Of a stretch of DNA of 64,000 nt, positions 60,587 to 64,000 are shown piece after piece; positions within the stretch are counted from its first letter, which is position 1, and each line of letters starts with the position of its first letter. The stretch lies in the NCBI RefSeq assembly GCF_001613145.1, contig NZ_BDBU01000050.1, positions 1 through 64,000 on the forward strand, in the 5' to 3' direction. The notes under the pieces are model-generated. The model was not told where the DNA came from. It saw only the letters and a list, made by a program, of their open reading frames with translations, and searched no databases. The position numbers and the translations under genes were made by a program. The stretch is from Nocardia jejuensis NBRC 103114. GTDB lineage: Bacteria > Actinomycetota > Actinomycetes > Mycobacteriales > Mycobacteriaceae.

Positions 60587-60966
60587 AGGCTCAGCCCTTC
60601 CAGCAGGGTGCGATCGCTCCGGCTCAGCGTCCGCGAGCGCTGGGTCTCGGTGTCGAACGCGACCATGGTGCAGGTGGCCGTCGAATACAGCACGTCCTCG
60701 TCCCGGATCTCCTGCTGCAGCGCGAACGACGACCCGCCCACCTTGATCACCCATGTCTCCACCCGCACCGGATGGGTGCGATACCGCAGCGGCACCCGGT
60801 AATCGATGTCCATCTGGGCCACCACGCTCGACCCACCGAAATCCCGCGACCAGAACAGATCGATCCGCGACTCCTCCAGATACCGCAGATGAGCCGCATT
60901 GTGCACATGCCCGTCCGCGTCCATGTCGGACCAGCGCAGCGGGCACAGATAGAGGTGTCGGGCCAT
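60583..60966 (-). CDS. 4HBT thioesterase, upstream copy of a tandem pair
   Basis: This 127-residue protein starts at ATG 60966 (MARHLYLCPLRWSDMDADGH); the long frame upstream runs through the tRNA-Arg gene and is not used. The site is RWSDMDADGHVHNAAHLRYL, followed by VVAQMDIDYRVPLRYRTHPV and WVIKVGGSSFALQQEI. It resembles the downstream thioesterase in order and spacing of motifs. The two overlap and probably are cotranslated; they may form mixed or separate hot-dog assemblies. Confidence 0.93.
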   Translation of the reverse strand: MARHLYLCPLRWSDMDADGHVHNAAHLRYLEESRIDLFWSRDFGGSSVVAQMDIDYRVPLRYRTHPVRVETWVIKVGGSSFALQQEIRDEDVLYSTATCTMVAFDTETQRSRTLSRSDRTLLEGLSL

Positions 60967-61041
60967 CCGGCATTCATACCAAGCCCGATCCGGCGGCCTC
61001 CGCGCGAGGCGTCCCAGCGGGGGAGCGACCCCGGCAACGAA

Positions 61042-61074
61042 CAAGGCCCCGACCGGAACCCGGTCGGGGCCTTG
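61042..61074 (-). terminator. Terminator of tRNA-Arg
   Basis: A 15-base-pair stem (CAAGGCCCCGACCGG with CCGGTCGGGGCCTTG) and AAC loop lie ten bases past the tRNA-Arg 3' end, followed on the reverse strand by TTGTTCGTT. Confidence 0.85.
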
Positions 61075-61084
61075 CTGTTTCGCG

Positions 61085-61157
61085 TGCCCTCGGCAGGAAT
61101 CGAACCTGCGGCCTTCTGCTCCGGAGGCAGACGCTCTATCCCCTGAGCTACGAGGGC
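61085..61157 (-). tRNA. tRNA-Arg (CCG)
   Basis: The reverse strand folds into a 73-base cloverleaf: acceptor GCCCTCG/CGAGGGC with A73; a D arm GCTCAGGGGATAGAGC; the anticodon arm TCTGC-CTCCGGA-GCAGA with anticodon CCG; and T arm GCAGG-TTCGAAT-CCTGC. No CCA is encoded. Confidence 0.96.
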
Positions 61158-61227
61158 GGGGATGGTCCCGTCCGGTCTCCCGGTCGGGCGGGGAAAGCGT
61201 ATCGCATTGGGTGCGGTGCGCCAAAAA

Positions 61228-61266
61228 CCTCGGCGGACCGGGCGTTTTCGGCCCGGTGCGCCGAGG
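61228..61266 (-). terminator. Terminator of the DUF3105-DUF305 operon
   Basis: A stem of 8+7 base pairs with one G-G mismatch (CCTCGGCG/CGCCGAGG outer, ACCGGGC/GCCCGGT inner) and loop GTTTTCG is followed on the reverse strand by GGTTTTTGG. It lies three bases past the DUF305 stop. Confidence 0.85.
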
Positions 61267-61269
61267 TGG

Positions 61270-61995
61270 TCAGAGCGGGAGGGGGGATGCGCCGCGGGCG
61301 GCGAGCATCTTGGTCATCAGGTCGGCCTCGCTGGTCTGGGTCTTGACCATGGAGTCCGCCAGGGAGCGGACCGCGTCGGTGTCCGCGCGCTGGGCGGCGT
61401 ACTCGATCATCGGCAGACCACCCTGGTGGTGGCGCAGCATGAGCTGCAGGAACAGGGTGTCCAGGGCCGGACCGCTGGCCCCGCGCAGGGCGGTGAGCTC
61501 CTGTTCGGTGGCCATTCCGGGCATGGTCTGCACCGCACCCGAATGCGCGGCCGTGCCGCTCTGATGGTGCGAGGACATGTCCGTCATCCAGCCCATGTAG
61601 CCGTCGGGCGCGATCAGCGGCTTGTCCCAGAGCTGCAGCCAGCCCTGCATCCGGCCCGCCTGATTGGCCTGGGTGGTGAGGATGTCGTAGGACAGGCGCT
61701 TCACATCCGGATCGGTGGTGCCGGCGAGCGCGACACCCGACATCTGCACCGCCTGGGCGTGATGCACCGACATGTCCTGGGAGAAGCCCACATCCACCGC
61801 ACCGGGCTCGGTCCGGGATTGACCCAGCGGATTGCCCACCAGGATTCCGGCCGCGAACCCGAGCAGCACCACCGCGATCGCGCCGAGCACCAGCAGTGCG
61901 GGCTTCTGACTGCGCCGATCCTGCTGCTGCTCGGGCTCTGCCATCGAATCCTCCGGATCGCTGCGGTCGGGCACATCGGACACGAAAGGCGGCAT
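61270..61995 (-). CDS. DUF305 membrane-anchored protein
   Basis: This 241-residue protein starts at ATG 61995, overlapping the preceding stop as TAATG. One membrane span (ALLVLGAIAVVLLGFAAGIL) lies at about 32-52. The exported part holds two DUF305 ferritin-like repeats: DMSVHHAQAVQMSGVAL near 74-90 and TDMSSHHQSGTAAHS, then QLMLRHHQGGLPMIEYA. The MxxHHxxA and HHQxG pattern is the family mark, with Met and His that suit metal, often copper, binding. It is coupled to the DUF3105 gene, as commonly seen in actinobacteria. Function is unproven. Confidence 0.93.
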   Translation of the reverse strand: MPPFVSDVPDRSDPEDSMAEPEQQQDRRSQKPALLVLGAIAVVLLGFAAGILVGNPLGQSRTEPGAVDVGFSQDMSVHHAQAVQMSGVALAGTTDPDVKRLSYDILTTQANQAGRMQGWLQLWDKPLIAPDGYMGWMTDMSSHHQSGTAAHSGAVQTMPGMATEQELTALRGASGPALDTLFLQLMLRHHQGGLPMIEYAAQRADTDAVRSLADSMVKTQTSEADLMTKMLAARGASPLPL

Positions 61996-62975
61996 TACTG
62001 CGTCGGCGCCGGCTGCTCGGGCTGTTCCGCCGCGGGACCCTCGGTCGCCGGCGGAATGGCCGGAATACCGCCGGGCAGACCGGACGTGCCGTCCGGCAGG
62101 CCGCTCAGACCGCCGGGGAGACCCGAAATGCCGCCCGGCAGACCGGAAATGCCACCGGGCATGCTCGGCGCACCGCCGCCGCCCAGCTCGGACGGATCCT
62201 GGGTCAGGCCCTTACCGTCCATCGGCACCGCGTCCGGTCCCGGCGCGCTGGCGTCGAACGGCGGCGGGTTGTCGGAGCTGAAGGTCGGGTTGGCGCAGTC
62301 GGCGCCGACCTCGGGGTAGGCGTACTGGTTCAGGCGCAGCGCGGTGATGAATTCCGTCACACGCTTGTCATCGGCCTTGTCCAGCTTCAGCTGGTGGCCC
62401 CAGGACTGCAGGGCGATCGGCGAATCCAGGCCCGGGTACGGCGACATCAGGCTGTACGGCTTGCCCTCGACCTTGGACTTGAGCAGATCGATCCCGCTCT
62501 GGTCCACCTTGTCCGGGTTGTAGGCGATCCAGATCGCGCCGTGCTCCAGCGAATGCACGGCATTCTCGGTGCGGATCGCCTTGCTGTAGACGACGCCGGT
62601 GCACGCCGCCCAGGAGCCGTCGTGCGGTCCACCGAACGGCGGGGCCTGGTCATAGGCCACCCGCTGCGTCGAGGCCACGTGCAGACCGGCCGGGTATTCC
62701 TTCTTGACCACTCCGGAAATCTTGTCCGAAGGATCCTTCTGCTGCGCGCTCGGCGTGAACTTGTCCAGCTCGCGTTTGTCCTGAATCTTCGGCACCAGCA
62801 CCCAGGCGATACCGCCGATCAAGGCGACCACGACGGCGATCGCGCCGATGGTCATCCAGGGGATCTGACGCTGATTGGGGAGTTTTCCGCCCTTGCCGCC
62901 CTTGCGGGTCGCGGTGGCGGACTTACCCGCAGCCTTGATGGCCTTGGCCGACTTGGCACTGGTACTGCTCGGCAT
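61995..62975 (-). CDS. DUF3105 membrane-anchored protein with heptad-repeat tail
   Basis: This 326-residue protein starts at ATG 62975 (MPSSTSAKSAKAIKAAGKSA); a TTG at 63008 is possible. A Lys-rich cytoplasmic N-terminus of about 40 residues precedes one membrane span (IGAIAVVVALIGGIAWVLV). The DUF3105 domain follows with YDQAPPFGGPHDGSWAACTG and AVHSLEHGAIWIAYNPD near 138-154, the conserved HSLEHG. The last 60 residues are five copies of a seven-residue unit (PGGISGL and variants) encoded by 21-base repeats, then a Pro/Glu-rich end. It is the partner of the downstream DUF305 protein. Function unknown. Confidence 0.92.
   Translation of the reverse strand: MPSSTSAKSAKAIKAAGKSATATRKGGKGGKLPNQRQIPWMTIGAIAVVVALIGGIAWVLVPKIQDKRELDKFTPSAQQKDPSDKISGVVKKEYPAGLHVASTQRVAYDQAPPFGGPHDGSWAACTGVVYSKAIRTENAVHSLEHGAIWIAYNPDKVDQSGIDLLKSKVEGKPYSLMSPYPGLDSPIALQSWGHQLKLDKADDKRVTEFITALRLNQYAYPEVGADCANPTFSSDNPPPFDASAPGPDAVPMDGKGLTQDPSELGGGGAPSMPGGISGLPGGISGLPGGLSGLPDGTSGLPGGIPAIPPATEGPAAEQPEQPAPTQ
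62059..62163. repeat. 21-base tandem repeat encoding the DUF3105 tail
   Basis: Five consecutive 21-base units lie within 62059-62163, each encoding a PGGISGL-like heptad. The frame is kept if copies are gained or lost. Confidence 0.8.
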
Positions 62976-63098
62976 ATCTAGTTGCGCTCTCTTCGACGTG
63001 TCGGACAATCAAGCGATGCGGCCCCATCGTTTGCTGGGCGCCTGCCCGGAGGTGCCCGCTCGCGGCGGTTACCTGCTCAGACCATAGGATAGTGACTC

Positions 63099-64000
63099 GT
63101 GACTCCAGCTGACCTTGCAGATCTCCTTCGCGCAACCGCTGCGAAGGTACTTGTCGAACGTGGATCCGACCCTGCGGTCCTGCCCGACGAGGTCAAGGTA
63201 GAGCGTCCCCGTAACCCCGAGCACGGTGACTATGCCACGAATGTGGCCATGCAGGTAGGCAAGAAAGCCGGAATCAATCCGCGCGAGTTCGCGAACCTGC
63301 TGGCGGAGGCGCTCTCGCAGGCCGAGGGAATCGACGTCGCCGAGGTCGCGGGTCCGGGCTTCCTGAACATCCGCCTCGCCAAGGCCGCGCAGGGCGCGCT
63401 GATCGCGAAGATCCTCGAGGCGGGCGCGAGCTACGGCACCGGCGAATCGCTGGCGAGCACGAAGATCAACCTGGAGTTCGTATCCGCCAACCCCACTGGA
63501 CCCATCCACCTGGGCGGCACCCGCTGGGCCGCGGTCGGTGACGCGCTGGGCCGCATCCTCACCGCCCAGGGCGCGCAGGTCACCCGTGAGTACTACTTCA
63601 ACGACCACGGCGCGCAGATCGACCGCTTCGCACGGTCCCTGGTCGCGTCCGCGACCGGTCAGGAGACGCCCGAGGACGGTTACGCGGGCGCCTACATCGG
63701 CGAGATCGCGGGCACTGTCGTCGCCGCGCATCCCGAGGCCGTCGCGCTGCCGGAGTCCGAACGCCTCGAACTGTTCCGCCACGAGGGCGTCGAGCTCATG
63801 TTCGCGCAGATCAGGCAGAACCTGCACGAGTTCGGCGTCGACTTCGACGTGTACTTCAACGAGAGCGCGCTGTTCGCCTCCGGTGCGGTCGAGCAGGCGC
63901 TGGCGGATCTCAAGGCCTCGGGCAACCTGTACGAGAAGGACGGCGCCTGGTGGATCGCCAGCACCGAGTACGGGGACGAGAAGGATCGCGTCGTCATCAA
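63099..64000 (+). CDS. argS: Arginyl-tRNA synthetase, 5' part
   Basis: The frame from GTG 63099 runs to the window end without a stop (300 codons). The N-terminal Add-1/Arg-N domain shows RPRNPEHGDYATNVAMQVGK near 41-60. The HIGH-type motif is NPTGPIHLGGTRWAAVGDAL, the actinobacterial ArgS form with HLGG in place of HIGH, and REYYFNDHGAQIDRFARSL follows, the conserved class I ArgRS block. It charges tRNA-Arg; the tRNA-Arg(CCG) gene is nearby on the other strand. In actinobacteria argS is usually followed by lysA and homoserine/threonine genes, which would lie beyond this window. Confidence 0.97.
   Translation, partial: MTPADLADLLRATAAKVLVERGSDPAVLPDEVKVERPRNPEHGDYATNVAMQVGKKAGINPREFANLLAEALSQAEGIDVAEVAGPGFLNIRLAKAAQGALIAKILEAGASYGTGESLASTKINLEFVSANPTGPIHLGGTRWAAVGDALGRILTAQGAQVTREYYFNDHGAQIDRFARSLVASATGQETPEDGYAGAYIGEIAGTVVAAHPEAVALPESERLELFRHEGVELMFAQIRQNLHEFGVDFDVYFNESALFASGAVEQALADLKASGNLYEKDGAWWIASTEYGDEKDRVVI

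Overview
The window is strongly G+C-rich actinobacterial chromosome. GTG and TTG starts are common, genes are densely packed with ATGA, GTGA and TAATG overlaps, and many regulators lie divergent from their targets. Lineage markers point to a mycolic-acid-producing Corynebacteriales/Mycobacteriales member, most likely Nocardia or a close relative (inference from gene content, not from a search). They are a three-gene proton-translocating transhydrogenase (pntAA-pntAB-pntB), mycothiol-type DinB/maleylpyruvate-isomerase proteins, two degenerate Hsp70-like membrane proteins of a mycobacterial type, an Rv0361-like membrane protein, and tRNA-Arg near argS. No phage, insertion sequence, CRISPR array, integrase or secondary-metabolite cluster was seen. 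The window reads as core chromosome with catabolic and transport modules.

Layout. 0-6.5 kb: a truncated Hsp70-like membrane protein, a small hypothetical, a GNAT protein, a GlcD-type FAD oxidase, a 29-residue membrane ORF, a DHA2 efflux pump with its divergent TetR, and a GroES-like protein. 6.5-8.1 kb: a TetR-SDR pair sharing an operator-like motif. 8.1-11 kb: the pnt operon. 11.3-13.3 kb: HIT protein, mycothiol-type DinB protein and peptidase E. 13.3-19.4 kb: two MFS transporters, MarR, an NmrA-like reductase divergent from AraC, and a thioesterase. 19.5-23.8 kb: the branched-chain 2-oxoacid dehydrogenase operon bkdABC with a divergent Lrp/AsnC regulator. 24-30 kb: BenE-type transporter, sulfurtransferase, a fossil glutamine synthetase fragment, a methyltransferase, a TetR with a repeat-built N-terminus, an HNH lipoprotein and a hypothetical. 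30-34 kb: a SNF2 helicase overlapping a SWIM zinc-finger gene. 34-38.9 kb: a four-gene oxidative operon (SDR, ferritin-like diiron protein, decayed FMO, complete Baeyer-Villiger-type FMO) with a divergent TetR and operator palindromes. 39-40.7 kb: amidohydrolase and DUF3224 protein.

40.7-49.7 kb is a valine/isobutyrate block. The fused isobutyryl-CoA mutase icmF is divergent from mmsA, an acyl-CoA dehydrogenase, 3-hydroxyisobutyryl-CoA hydrolase, mmsB and enoyl-CoA hydratase. With bkdABC about 20 kb away, the window encodes valine catabolism from the 2-oxoacid to propionyl-CoA; E3 (lpd) and the transaminase are absent.

49.7-64 kb: Hsp70-like paralogue and MarR, tRNA-Cys, an Rv0361-like protein divergent from an Fe(III)-type ABC importer (candidate IdeR/DtxR box; substrate-binding gene frameshifted in a C-run), a secreted small protein, a polytopic membrane protein, a TIGR03086 protein, a secreted lipase, two overlapping thioesterases, tRNA-Arg(CCG), a DUF3105-DUF305 pair and the 5' part of argS.

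The most notable signals are the SDR/diiron/decayed-FMO/BVMO operon, the glnA fossil, the single-base frameshift in the iron importer, the 29-residue membrane ORF, and codon-phased minisatellites in three otherwise ordinary genes.
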